From assembly GCF_002797935.1 (NCBI RefSeq), contig NZ_PGER01000001.1, positions 2,108,001-2,172,000 of the forward strand: a stretch of 64,000 nucleotides of DNA, in the 5' to 3' direction. This DNA comes from Flavobacterium sp. 1. Its GTDB lineage: Bacteria > Bacteroidota > Bacteroidia > Flavobacteriales > Flavobacteriaceae. The translations under genes and the position numbers were made by a program. The notes below the pieces were generated by a model, which worked only from the letters and a program-made list of their open reading frames with translations, did not search any database and was not told the origin of the DNA. This document shows positions 27,490 to 37,324 of this stretch, piece by piece. Positions within the stretch are counted from its first letter, which is position 1. Each line of letters opens with the position of its first letter.

Positions 27490-27566
27490 TTTTTAATATT
27501 TATTATTTGAAAACATTCTCATTTCGTATTTGAATAGGAAACAAGAATATTTTCAAAAATTATTTC

Positions 27567-29276
27567 TTAATTTAAATCTAATAAAGGTCTAACTAATGTC
27601 TCTTTATTATTGGCTAAATCTTTCCAATCTACTTTTATTGCAGGATTTACACCATTGATGTAGTCTTCAATATTAGAATATCCATCTCCGTTTAAATCTC
27701 CTTTTGCATCAGATGGATCTTTTGGATTCAGACCGTATTTTTTCTCCCATGCATCCGGTAAACCGTCTTTATCGGTATCTACATAAGGTTTCCCTTTGTA
27801 TTCCGGATATCCGCCAACCTGTGAAATATCTGTTATAATTCCTTGTTTATAAGAGTCCATCGGTAAACGACGGTGCTCAAACTGATAAAATTCTTTTTTC
27901 TCTAATCCTTTTGCATATTCTGGAACCCCTGTTTTTACTGTTCTTACAATTCTTTCATCCACTTTATCTCTGATTGGCAAAGTGGCACCTACATTTTTCA
28001 AAACAAAATCATAAGATTCCTGGGCAGTCATAATTTTGCTAAACCAAGGCATTGGAAATGGTCTGTCGCTTTTCATTTTATCAAAATAGGTTTTAGCTTC
28101 ATCATAAGTCATCAACTCGCCTTTTTTATTTTCGATTTGAATTCCGCCATCCCAGTTATCATTGGTTACTTTCTCGTTATTATTAACGACGTTTCCATTT
28201 ACATACGCTCTACCAAAAACCATATAAGACAGTTTGCTTCTTCCTGATTCCGGTTTTAAGATTCTGTAGCTGATTGGCTCTGCCAAATTAGTTACCGGAC
28301 CTGGTTTGTAAAAGTTATTGATGATATTGTAATTGGCTGTGTAATCACCACCATCAGTCGATCTGTTATACCAATTATATACTACATTGTTCACAAAGTT
28401 AAAAATACCATTCCAACCGATAGATGGGTTTCTGCCCGCATTACTGGCCCACATATTTCTCATGAAAGAACAATTTTCTCCACCTAAAGTACTTCCGAAA
28501 GCATGGTTGTAGGTATCCAAAGCTTCTCCGAATAAACTGTTTTGAATGGTAATGTTTACAGTAGGTTTCTTTTCGTCTGGATAACCGGCACCTGGGCTGT
28601 ACATGTGTCTATACATAGACATATTTTCATCAAGTCCCCAAGTGGCTGACACGTGATCGATCATAATATTTCCAACTGGATTTCCTCCAATAGAATCATC
28701 CCTGCGGCCTACAAAAGTTTCTCCTCTGCGGAAACGCATGTGCCTGATAACAACATCGTGAGTATTTATCCAAACTGATTCTCCCGCCACACAAATACCG
28801 TCACCTGGAGCAGTTTGTCCTGCGATAGTGATATACGGTGCGCGAATGATTAACGGAGTTTTGATTCTAATAATTCCCGAAACGTTGAAAACAATAATTC
28901 TGGCTCCTCCTTGTTCGCAGGCTTCACGCAAAGTTCCTGGACCTCGGTCTTCTAGACTTGTGACAGTGTAAACATTTCCGCCACGGCCACCAAAAGTATA
29001 CATTCCTCCACCTTCAGCTCCAGGGAAAACAGGTATAGATGCCTGTGGTAAATCGTTTGGTCTGGATGCCCACGGAATATAAGGTTTACCTTGTTTGGCT
29101 TCTTCTTCTATAATTACAAGCGCTTTTTCCCATGCTTCATCCGAAAGTCTATCTGCTTCATCTATAAAAGCTTTCGATTGAGCTTGCATTTCAGCGCTTA
29201 TTTTTGGGTACTGAGCAAAACATTGGATACTTCCTAAAAACAAAAGGAAAATAGCCGATAAAGTGAAATTTTTCAT
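27567..29276 (-). CDS. PL1 pectate lyase, paralogue next to SusD
   Basis: I chose the start at 29276 (MKNFTLSAIFLLF...CFAQ) because it gives a clean signal peptide; an ATG at 29309 would add 11 residues. The protein, about 569 residues, has the PL1 beta-helix from VFPGAEGGGMYTFGGRGG near residue 92. It shows IAGQTAPGDGICVAGE, DHVSATWGLDE and C-terminal calcium loops like the downstream paralogue. Differences in length and loops suggest the pair diverged after duplication. It is the first enzyme gene after susD, so it is probably exposed on the cell surface or in the periplasm and acts early on pectin. Confidence 0.92.
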   Translation of the reverse strand: MKNFTLSAIFLLFLGSIQCFAQYPKISAEMQAQSKAFIDEADRLSDEAWEKALVIIEEEAKQGKPYIPWASRPNDLPQASIPVFPGAEGGGMYTFGGRGGNVYTVTSLEDRGPGTLREACEQGGARIIVFNVSGIIRIKTPLIIRAPYITIAGQTAPGDGICVAGESVWINTHDVVIRHMRFRRGETFVGRRDDSIGGNPVGNIMIDHVSATWGLDENMSMYRHMYSPGAGYPDEKKPTVNITIQNSLFGEALDTYNHAFGSTLGGENCSFMRNMWASNAGRNPSIGWNGIFNFVNNVVYNWYNRSTDGGDYTANYNIINNFYKPGPVTNLAEPISYRILKPESGRSKLSYMVFGRAYVNGNVVNNNEKVTNDNWDGGIQIENKKGELMTYDEAKTYFDKMKSDRPFPMPWFSKIMTAQESYDFVLKNVGATLPIRDKVDERIVRTVKTGVPEYAKGLEKKEFYQFEHRRLPMDSYKQGIITDISQVGGYPEYKGKPYVDTDKDGLPDAWEKKYGLNPKDPSDAKGDLNGDGYSNIEDYINGVNPAIKVDWKDLANNKETLVRPLLDLN

Positions 29277-29367
29277 ACTAATTTTAATTTTGGCAATCTT
29301 TTTAAACAAATCACCTGTATCTTATGAATACAGGTGACAGTTTTTATAGTTTTAAATACTTATAGAA

Positions 29368-31359
29368 TTATTCTTGATAATTAAAAGTCCCAGCACCACC
29401 AATATTACTATTCCATCCTAAAGTTTGCACTAACCATGGGTTTACGGTTAAAACATCTGTTTTAAGCCCATTTATGTAATAATTTGGATTAAATTTAATT
29501 TTAACAGCAGTTCCACCAACATTATCCATAGGTGTAAGTAAATTTGTACGGATGAAATTAGTGTTATAAAATGTCGCCAAAGTTGCCAATTGAGCTTGGA
29601 AAGTAGCTGTTGCTGCATCAGGATCGACAACTATACTTGCGCGAAGTGTTGCTAAAGGATCGGCAGCTGAAGTAGTAGCAGTTTTGTACTGTAAATAATT
29701 TCCTGTACGCTGTGTCCCATTGATAGGTGTTAAACCTAATTTACTAACAGTACCACCAGTAATTCCAGGTAATGATGCATCATCATAAAGCATCCAGCGC
29801 TGAACATCCCAAAAACGTTTACCTTCATAAGCCAACTCAACTCTGCGTTCGTATAAACAAGCTTCGATAGCGGCATATTTATCTGCCAATGTGCCTATTC
29901 CATAATTATTTGCAGAAGGAATACCCACACGGTTTCTAATTTTTCCTAAATAGGCTAAAGTATTACTCGTTTGCCCTAATGCTGCATAACATTCAGCAAT
30001 ATTCAATAACAATTCAGCATAACGGTATTCAAAAATATCAGTTGGTGAATACGTATAATTGGTTGCATTAGAAGCTGTTTGATTGCTCATTTTTCGAACA
30101 AATGCAGGACTTGTTGATGTCGTATTAAGATCACTGAAATATGCTTTACCAGCACTATCTAACCAACGGTAAGACCAAACAACAGGTCTGTAAGTAGCAG
30201 TAGCACTTTCTTTATATGCCCAAGTCATACCCGAAAAAGCAAATGTTCTGTAAAATCTCGGGTCACGATTCATAAAGAAAGTAAAATCGTTATATCCATT
30301 GGCTGCAGTGGGTCTTGAACCATTTGCCAATGGGAACAAATCAATCATCTCCTTAGGGACATTAACACCACCTGTTCCACCTTGACTCGGCAAACGCATC
30401 GATTTCTCCCAGTTATTATTTATGTTGAAGTTTATGTCAAGATTTGTATTACTTAAAAGCTGCACCGTGATTGCTTCTTTACACTTAACGTTATCAATCA
30501 AAAACATGTTATCCCAGTCTTTTATTGTTGTTCCATACAATCCGTAACCATCTTGCGTTAATTGCGCTTCTGCTGCCAGTCCAGCATCTAAAGCCGCTTG
30601 CCAACGTTCATTAGAACCATCCCAATTTTTATTAAACAAAGGACTTGCAAAAGTTAATAATACTCGAGATTTTTGAGCCAAAGCCGCACCTCTCGTAAAA
30701 CGTCCATAAGCACCAGGCCAATCTCCTGGCAACAAACTTGCGGCCAAATCTAAATCTTTAACTATTTGAGCTACTACCTCAGAAACTTTTGCTCTTGGAA
30801 GTTTAATCGACGGATCGTCTGCTGATGCTGTTTGAGAAGCCGTTACAATAGGAACACCACCATAAGTACGCATCAAATCAAAATATTGTATGGCACGCAT
30901 ATAATACATTTGTCCTTTTGCCCGATCACGGAATGTTTTATCCAAAGCAGCTCCTTTTACATCAATATCCTCCAATAAATTATTGCATTCTCTAATCCTT
31001 GTATAAGGATTATTATTAATACTGGTACTTATTTTGACACCATAATAACCACTAGCAAGATCTGAAGTATTAATGGTTTTGCTCGGATTAGTAAAATCCT
31101 GAACCCCTCCTAGCTCTTCAGTCAGTTTGGTATTGGCATCTGTATAAATTCCAACTACACTTGATGTTGGTGATTTATAAGATGCAAAAAACTCAAAGTA
31201 CTGATTATCAACATACGCTTGTACGCGCTCTTGACTTTGATAGAATGAATCATCATACTGACCGATAGGCTGAACATCTTCTAGAAAATTATCGTTACAG
31301 GAAGCTCCTAAAACAAGCAACAATCCTAAAGCTATATATATATTAAATTTTGTTTTCAT
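29368..31359 (-). CDS. SusD/RagB-family surface glycan-binding lipoprotein
   Basis: The start at 31359 (MKTKFNIYIALG) gives a lipoprotein signal with lipobox GASC (Cys21). The protein, about 663 residues, has the SusD order: an N-terminal SusD-like domain with RIRECNNLLEDI and GQMYYMRAIQYFDLMRTYGGVP tetratricopeptide-like helices, and a late RagB/SusD segment with ACLYERRVELAYEGKRFWDVQRW. SusD proteins bind the glycan at the cell surface and act as a lid on the SusC channel. It is 10 bp downstream of susC, so the pair is co-transcribed. No second pair is present in this 64-kb window, so this pair probably imports oligomers from the whole enzyme set. Confidence 0.95.
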   Translation of the reverse strand: MKTKFNIYIALGLLLVLGASCNDNFLEDVQPIGQYDDSFYQSQERVQAYVDNQYFEFFASYKSPTSSVVGIYTDANTKLTEELGGVQDFTNPSKTINTSDLASGYYGVKISTSINNNPYTRIRECNNLLEDIDVKGAALDKTFRDRAKGQMYYMRAIQYFDLMRTYGGVPIVTASQTASADDPSIKLPRAKVSEVVAQIVKDLDLAASLLPGDWPGAYGRFTRGAALAQKSRVLLTFASPLFNKNWDGSNERWQAALDAGLAAEAQLTQDGYGLYGTTIKDWDNMFLIDNVKCKEAITVQLLSNTNLDINFNINNNWEKSMRLPSQGGTGGVNVPKEMIDLFPLANGSRPTAANGYNDFTFFMNRDPRFYRTFAFSGMTWAYKESATATYRPVVWSYRWLDSAGKAYFSDLNTTSTSPAFVRKMSNQTASNATNYTYSPTDIFEYRYAELLLNIAECYAALGQTSNTLAYLGKIRNRVGIPSANNYGIGTLADKYAAIEACLYERRVELAYEGKRFWDVQRWMLYDDASLPGITGGTVSKLGLTPINGTQRTGNYLQYKTATTSAADPLATLRASIVVDPDAATATFQAQLATLATFYNTNFIRTNLLTPMDNVGGTAVKIKFNPNYYINGLKTDVLTVNPWLVQTLGWNSNIGGAGTFNYQE

Positions 31360-31378
31360 AATTGCCATCGAATTTAAA

Positions 31379-34300
31379 TTAGAATGATATGTTAAAATTA
31401 ATCGACCATGTTCTAAGAGTAGGATACCCTACACCAGAGTCGTCGTACATATTACGATAATGACCTGGATAAGGATTGTAAAGATCCCAAAGATTATTAC
31501 CGGTTACACCTAAAGATATATTTTGTATTTTGGTATTCACAAAAACTTGCTTTGGAATATCATACGTTAGAGTTAAATTTCTGACAACACAACGAAAAGT
31601 ATCAAGTTGCCAAAAATCAGAAGTGCTTGTTGCACCAGCGGCCGCCAAATTTGGGTATTTTCCGTTTGGATTATCAGTTCCGTACATATCATTCCAAAAA
31701 GGTTCGCGTGCCCACATATTACTGGCACTACTAGTTGACTGACTTACTAAATCTACAAAAGTAGCTCCACCCCAAGAAGTTGCAATTTGGGTTTTTAAAG
31801 AAAATCCACTGTATTTGATCCCCAAGTTAGTATTAATTGTATATGTTCTGCTACTTTTAGCCAATTTAGTATAGTCATTTTTATCAATAATCTGACCATC
31901 TGGTCCTGTCAAAGTTCCGTCATTTTGAAGCGTCCCAGCAACGTCTTGAAAAGCCATAGACCCTTTTTGAATTTTAGTAGGATCACCGTTACCTAAATAA
32001 CTTGGAACACCACCTACTGCTGTAGCATTGTCAGTCAAGTACTTCCAATAGTTAGCAATATCAGCATCTGTACGCAAAATACCGTCACCTGTAGAAGTTC
32101 CTTTCCATGTTTTGAATCCCCATACCGGATTAAATCCGCTTGAATATCCTTCTCTACTAGCGTTATTAGACGGAAGAAGGTTTCCTTGATTTGGATATTT
32201 CACTATTTTGTTATCTCCATAACCAAAATTTACGCCCACATCATAACTTAAATTACCTTTTACTTTATCGCTCCAAGAAATGCTAAGCTCAGAACCCCAA
32301 GCATTAACGGTAGCATAATTTTCTTCTGCAAATCCTCCACCAACAGAAACTGGCACACCAATTGCGCTACTCAGGTCAGTGATCATGTCTTTTGAAATGT
32401 CATAATAGAAATCTGCATTAAACTGCAATCTGTTTTCTAAAAAAGCCATATCAATACCAAAATTATTCTTTAATGTGCTATCCCATGCTGTCTCTCTGTT
32501 TGGAACTATTTTAGGAGTCACTGAAGACCCTAATTGACCACCGCCAGATCCAAATGTATAACCTTTATTAGGAGTAAGATCATAAAATTGAATCCATTTC
32601 CAAGGTGGAAGATTATCTTTTCCGGTTTTACCAATTGAATAACGCAATTTAAAGAAATTCACAGCTGACACATTATTTGCAAACCAATCTTCTTTAGAAA
32701 CTACCCAACCCAATTGAAGTGACGGAAAAGTTCCCCAATAATGTTCTGGAGCGAACTTCGTGGATGCATCACTACGTATAAGAAATTGTGCCAAATACTT
32801 TGATTGATAGCTATAATTTAAAGTTCCAAAATACGACATCGTTGCATTATTTCCTTTAAATGCGGTAGAATTACCTGTATCAACTGTTCCTGCAGTACGC
32901 CAATCACCTTGGTAATCTTTAGGAGTGTTAAAATAAGCTAAACGAGTGGTGGCATAGTTAGACTCAGATCTTTCAGCTCCAAACATCGCACTAACTTGAT
33001 GCCTTCCGAAAGTTCTATCATAATTGGCAAAAAAGTCCATCTGAGTGCTTTTAGAAAAACTTGTATTATAATACACTCTTGAATTTCTAATATTAGTTTC
33101 TATGACATAGTCAATAATACCACCTACCTCTGGGTTTTTAATAGTTGCACTTGGATATGCTGCACTTGCAAGGTGGTTATCCTGCAACTGATAATTTGTG
33201 ATTCTTGCCAAGTCATAAGGGAGTTGGATTTGCTCTGCATTACTGGAATTTTGAGTTCTTGCAAAGGTTCCCTTAAAAGACAATCCTTTAATACCGGCTA
33301 CTTTGTAATTCAACGAAGTAGTAAAATTATAAGAAGCATCATCAGTTGTTTGATGTGACCCATTGTTCATATTGGCAAAATAATTCCATCCGGCTATATT
33401 ATTATTTGCATTAGCTGATCCAAAATTTTTATTAGTATTAGGAAATGGCGACATGTAATATTCTTTACCATCAACTGTTGTTTGCCATGGAACAAATTTT
33501 GGCATATGAACTAGGAAGTCGTAATCAGCCTGTTCTCCTGCACCAGTATCATAACCGCCAACACTTCCTGATGCTTTAGTAAACGCCTTATCAACAAATC
33601 CTGAATTTCCTGACATAGAAGCAGAAAAATCTAAATTATTTGCAATTTTAGCGGTAATCCCTGTACGATAATTCCATTTCTCATATTTTTGATAACCAAG
33701 ATTCGCATCTTGGGTAAATCTAGTTGCACCTGCAAAATAGGTAATATTATCAGTACCCCCGCTTATATTAAGCGTATGCTTTTGTTGTATTGCAGGTTTC
33801 CAAGCCTTTTCTAACCAATCATAATCCAACCCTTTCATTTCTTCCAATTCCTTTGCAGAAAACAACACTTTTGGATCAATCACATTACCTGGAACTAATG
33901 CTCCAGTTAAAAATCTATTATTAAAAACTCCAAATTCATAAGCACTCATTGTTTTCGTATGACTAATAGCATCATTAACCGCAAACTGACTGCTGTAACT
34001 AAACTTAGCTTTACCAGATTTTCCTTTCTTAGTTCTTATAACTACCGCCCCTTGTGATGCACGGGAACCATAAATAGCGGCAGACGCATCTTTCAAAATA
34101 GTCATACTCTCAATTTCGGAAGGATCCAATCTGTTAAAAGTTTCCATCGTAGCCAAACCTGTGGCAGCATCAACTTGCACCATATCATCAATCACGATTA
34201 ACGGTACTCCTGAATTTGCATCCTTTCCAAAACCAAAAGATTGACGGATTGAGATGGTACCGGCATCTCCAGGACGTCCAGATCCACTTGTAACAGAAAG

Positions 34301-34762
34301 TCCAGCAACCTGTCCTCTCAATGCATCAGATAAGTTAGTTACTGGTAAATTCTCAAGATCCGCGGCCTTTATTGTTGCAATAGCTCCAGTAAGATCTTTC
34401 TTTTTCTGGCTACCATAACCTACAACAACAACACTCTCTAATTGATTAGTGTCATCTTGTAATTTTGTATTTAAAACAGTACGTCCTGACAAAGGTATTT
34501 CCATTTTTCTCATTCCTATGAAAGAGAAAACCAATGTTGCATCACTCTTTACATTAATCTGATATTTACCGATAAAATCAGTAGTAACAGTATTTTTTGA
34601 TGATTTTTCAGTTACGTTTACACCTGATAAAGGCATTCCTGCATTATCAGTAACAGTACCTGTGACTTTAATTTGACTGACAGCAGTTTGAGCATAAGTA
34701 ATCATACTCATCAGTACAAATAAAATAACACTACATCTTCTCACTACTAGTGTTTGTTTCAT
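31379..34762 (-). CDS. SusC/RagA-family TonB-dependent outer-membrane transporter
   Basis: This is an 1127-residue transporter with a signal peptide (cleavage near AVSQ, about residue 30). The domain order is a carboxypeptidase-regulatory-like domain at about 31-105 (VTGTVTDNAGMPLSGVNV), a TonB box region (VVVVGYGSQKKKDLTGA) near 111-127, a plug domain to about 235, and a 22-strand barrel to the C-terminus ending in FNISF. It imports pectin oligosaccharides together with SusD. The upstream region contains the strongest promoter in the window, with TTCAGC-like operator and TAAATTTG at -7, so this gene heads the second large operon of the locus. Confidence 0.95.
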   Translation of the reverse strand: MKQTLVVRRCSVILFVLMSMITYAQTAVSQIKVTGTVTDNAGMPLSGVNVTEKSSKNTVTTDFIGKYQINVKSDATLVFSFIGMRKMEIPLSGRTVLNTKLQDDTNQLESVVVVGYGSQKKKDLTGAIATIKAADLENLPVTNLSDALRGQVAGLSVTSGSGRPGDAGTISIRQSFGFGKDANSGVPLIVIDDMVQVDAATGLATMETFNRLDPSEIESMTILKDASAAIYGSRASQGAVVIRTKKGKSGKAKFSYSSQFAVNDAISHTKTMSAYEFGVFNNRFLTGALVPGNVIDPKVLFSAKELEEMKGLDYDWLEKAWKPAIQQKHTLNISGGTDNITYFAGATRFTQDANLGYQKYEKWNYRTGITAKIANNLDFSASMSGNSGFVDKAFTKASGSVGGYDTGAGEQADYDFLVHMPKFVPWQTTVDGKEYYMSPFPNTNKNFGSANANNNIAGWNYFANMNNGSHQTTDDASYNFTTSLNYKVAGIKGLSFKGTFARTQNSSNAEQIQLPYDLARITNYQLQDNHLASAAYPSATIKNPEVGGIIDYVIETNIRNSRVYYNTSFSKSTQMDFFANYDRTFGRHQVSAMFGAERSESNYATTRLAYFNTPKDYQGDWRTAGTVDTGNSTAFKGNNATMSYFGTLNYSYQSKYLAQFLIRSDASTKFAPEHYWGTFPSLQLGWVVSKEDWFANNVSAVNFFKLRYSIGKTGKDNLPPWKWIQFYDLTPNKGYTFGSGGGQLGSSVTPKIVPNRETAWDSTLKNNFGIDMAFLENRLQFNADFYYDISKDMITDLSSAIGVPVSVGGGFAEENYATVNAWGSELSISWSDKVKGNLSYDVGVNFGYGDNKIVKYPNQGNLLPSNNASREGYSSGFNPVWGFKTWKGTSTGDGILRTDADIANYWKYLTDNATAVGGVPSYLGNGDPTKIQKGSMAFQDVAGTLQNDGTLTGPDGQIIDKNDYTKLAKSSRTYTINTNLGIKYSGFSLKTQIATSWGGATFVDLVSQSTSSASNMWAREPFWNDMYGTDNPNGKYPNLAAAGATSTSDFWQLDTFRCVVRNLTLTYDIPKQVFVNTKIQNISLGVTGNNLWDLYNPYPGHYRNMYDDSGVGYPTLRTWSINFNISF

Positions 34763-34866
34763 AAAATTTGTTTTAGTTAATTATTAATTTGTTAGGTTAG
34801 GTTAATAAAATAAATGCTATATCGTTTTCATTATTTAAATGTAAAAACAACATTTATTACATGTCC

Positions 34867-34917
34867 CAAATTTATAATGATACATATACTCACGCATCCT
34901 GTACTATGCTGTATTTA
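34867..34917 (-). promoter_or_regulatory. susC promoter: regulon operator 23 bp upstream of a -7 element
   Basis: On the coding strand the operator reads TACAGCATAGTACAGG (34913-34898), and 23 bp downstream of it stands TAAATTTG (34874-34867), matching the Bacteroidota -7 consensus TAnnTTTG. The -33 TTTG is absent, as expected for an activator-dependent promoter, with the operator taking its place. The same operator and spacing occur at 56214-56254 and 58175-58225. The ATG of susC is 105 bp downstream of the -7 element. The 34763-34866 leader is A+T-rich and holds no gene. Confidence 0.75.
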
Positions 34918-34993
34918 TTCAATTATTAAAAAAAAAATGAAATAAAAACAGTTATCATAAAATTAAGTGATTTTTTTTCAATATTAACAATAC

Positions 34994-35034
34994 AAATAAA
35001 AAAAGCACTAATTATTCTTAAATAATTAGTGCTT
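34994..35034 (-). terminator. Intrinsic terminator of the GH127 operon
   Basis: AAGCACTAATTATT at 35021-35034 (as complement) pairs perfectly with 35003-35016 around a 4-nt loop. In the direction of the minus-strand transcript it is followed by a run of seven T (34998-35004 overlapping the stem foot). It lies 117 bp downstream of the GH127 stop codon, and 86 bp upstream of the susC operator. It therefore separates the two large operons. Confidence 0.85.
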
Positions 35035-35150
35035 CCAATATTTATTGTTACCAAGTATGCATTAATAATATCTGAAATAATTATTTTTCTCGTAAAAAAA
35101 TTAAAAGATATTCTTAATCTAAACTTTAAATTATCAAGGACAAGAAAGAA

Positions 35151-37178
35151 TTAGTGCGACAACCAAACAGACATTTCACCCTTACCGTGATTTCCCCACG
35201 CAAAATAAGGAATTAATTTTATAGTATATTCCTTATTATCTTTTGTGGAAATAGGCTTGTATAATTTTTTATCCCAGGAATTATCGGGAGTTATTGATGA
35301 ACTGGCTGTTATGCCCAACAATTGTCTGTTGTTTATTTTGATAAAATCAGTTGTGAACTTAGAATTTAAATCTAAAACAACATCATTCACTTTCACATTC
35401 GCAGGAAGCTCATTCGATTCTAAGCAATACACAATTGGTCCTCTTTTTACAGCAACCTGATTTTTGACTTCTTCTACTAATGGATTGGCTTGCATTAATT
35501 CAACCGGCATTGGAATATTTAATTCAATAACATCTCCTTTTTTCCACTTTTGTGCTATTTTTTGGTACGTACCTGAAACAATGGCATCACTAATATTTTT
35601 ACCATTGATTGCAATTGTTGTCTCCTGACTCCAACCCGGAATTCTCAGGAAAAAAGCGTAATTATCTTTTGGTGCTTTTAGAATTTTCAGCGTAATTTTT
35701 CCATCCCAAGGATAATTGGTTTGTTGCTCAATTTCAATTTTATCTCCCCCTAAAGTCACTGAATTCAAACTATTACTTCCATATAAATTCACATACAGTC
35801 CTTCTTTTGAAAAATTATAAGCATAATTACTCACCTCAGCAATTGTTCTGGTCACATTTGGCGCACAACAATTGGATAAAGCGATATAACCTTCACGCTC
35901 TTTGCTCCATCTTTGTTTGAAAGGCAAGTCTTTGGAAACATTCAGCGGATTGTTATAAAAGAATTCCTTCCCTCCCAGGCTGATCCCTGACAAAACACTG
36001 TTATACAATGCCAATTCCACAATATCAGCATATTTGGCATCTGCAGTGATTTGAAGCATTCTCCAATTCCACAAAACATTTCCGATATTGGCACAAGTTT
36101 CGGTATGCGCTGTAGCATTTGGCAATTGAAAAGGTCTTCCATAAGCCTGATGAATTTTTTGCACATCGGCAGGATTATAAGAAGTTCCGTCTGGCGAAAC
36201 TCCGTCATACAAAGAACCGCAAGCGCCAGTAATGTACATTTTTCGATAGGTCACATCATTCCAAATCGATTCCAAGTTGTCTAATAATTTCTTCTCTCCC
36301 GTTTCGGCATACAAATCGGCAACTCCTGCATACAAATAATTGGCTCTTACCGCGTGACCCATTGCCGTAGTTTGTTTTCTGAACGGAATTCGATCCTGAT
36401 TGTCGTCTGTTCCGTCATTGGTTGTTCCTCTAATATCAATTAAATTATTCGCCAATTCAAGATATTTTGGATTTTTAGTAGTGCGGTACATTTCGACAAT
36501 TCCCATATAATGAGAAGGACAAATCGCATTTCGCGCTAATTCAGGCGATGCTTTTTTATAGAAATCGTATAGAAAATCAGCTACACCTTTCGCAATATCC
36601 AGAAAATTTGTTTTTCCGGTCGCACGATAATGAATGCAGGCTGCCGTCATCAAATGCCCCATATTGTATTTCTCGAAACCCAATTGTTTTTTCACTTCTT
36701 CAGGACCCAAAGTTCCCCAGCGTTCATCAATCAAAACTGGTGTGTGCAAATAACCATCCTTGCGTTGTGCTTTGGCAAAAAGCGCAATGGCTTTATCCAT
36801 CTCGGCATCCAACTTCTCGTCTTTTGTTACCGCATAAGTCGCCGCCATTCCTTCAAAAATTTTGTAAAAATCTCCATCGTGGAATGAAGGTCCTTTAAAA
36901 GTTCCTTTACTTTCACCCGCAGCAATTTCAAAGTTTTTATAAGCGTGGGAAATCGAATCGTTATGATACAAATCCCACATATAGGGAAGTGTCTTTTTGG
37001 TTTCTACATCAAATTGTTCTTTCCAAAATCCATTTGTCCATTTCACATCTTGTAAATTGACACTTTGCAATTTGGAATAAGGGCTTTCAGAATTGGCAAC
37101 CAAACCTTTATTTTGAGCCACAAAAGCTGTCGAAAAAAGTATCGCCGATAATAGAATAATGTTCTTTTTCATTTTCAA
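35151..37178 (-). CDS. GH127 beta-L-arabinofuranosidase-family enzyme
   Basis: The protein has 675 residues with a signal peptide (ending AFVAQ). The (alpha/alpha)6 barrel of family DUF1680/GH127 is clear. The Glu-Cys3 zinc site is complete: HTETCANIG (Glu360, Cys362) and NCCAPN (Cys437, Cys438), where the first Cys of the pair is the nucleophile in characterised members. GH127 enzymes release beta-L-arabinofuranose. In RG-II loci a member also releases aceric acid, so either role is possible here. It is the last gene of the first operon, 117 bp before its terminator. A CACGCAGATT repeat separates it from PL1 upstream. Confidence 0.92.
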   Translation of the reverse strand: MKMKKNIILLSAILFSTAFVAQNKGLVANSESPYSKLQSVNLQDVKWTNGFWKEQFDVETKKTLPYMWDLYHNDSISHAYKNFEIAAGESKGTFKGPSFHDGDFYKIFEGMAATYAVTKDEKLDAEMDKAIALFAKAQRKDGYLHTPVLIDERWGTLGPEEVKKQLGFEKYNMGHLMTAACIHYRATGKTNFLDIAKGVADFLYDFYKKASPELARNAICPSHYMGIVEMYRTTKNPKYLELANNLIDIRGTTNDGTDDNQDRIPFRKQTTAMGHAVRANYLYAGVADLYAETGEKKLLDNLESIWNDVTYRKMYITGACGSLYDGVSPDGTSYNPADVQKIHQAYGRPFQLPNATAHTETCANIGNVLWNWRMLQITADAKYADIVELALYNSVLSGISLGGKEFFYNNPLNVSKDLPFKQRWSKEREGYIALSNCCAPNVTRTIAEVSNYAYNFSKEGLYVNLYGSNSLNSVTLGGDKIEIEQQTNYPWDGKITLKILKAPKDNYAFFLRIPGWSQETTIAINGKNISDAIVSGTYQKIAQKWKKGDVIELNIPMPVELMQANPLVEEVKNQVAVKRGPIVYCLESNELPANVKVNDVVLDLNSKFTTDFIKINNRQLLGITASSSITPDNSWDKKLYKPISTKDNKEYTIKLIPYFAWGNHGKGEMSVWLSH

Positions 37179-37202
37179 ATTTTATTTAATTCAAATTGCT
37201 TA

Positions 37203-37313
37203 ATGGAACGCGGATTACACAGATTGCTATCGCAAGACGCAGAAAAAAAACGGATTTATTTTTCTGTTATCTAGTTTTTCACGCAGATTTAAACAGATTG
37301 GAGCAGATTATAT
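37203..37313. repeat. Intergenic repeat remnants of the ACGCGGATTA and CACGCAGATT types
   Basis: The spacer between GH127 and PL1 contains GGAACGCGGATTACACAG at about 37205 and CACGCAGATTTAAACAG at about 37279, with partial complementary stretches. It matches the families at 12671-12789 and 52115-52321. It has no good palindrome and looks decayed. Confidence 0.5.
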
Positions 37314-37324
37314 TTATTGCTTCT

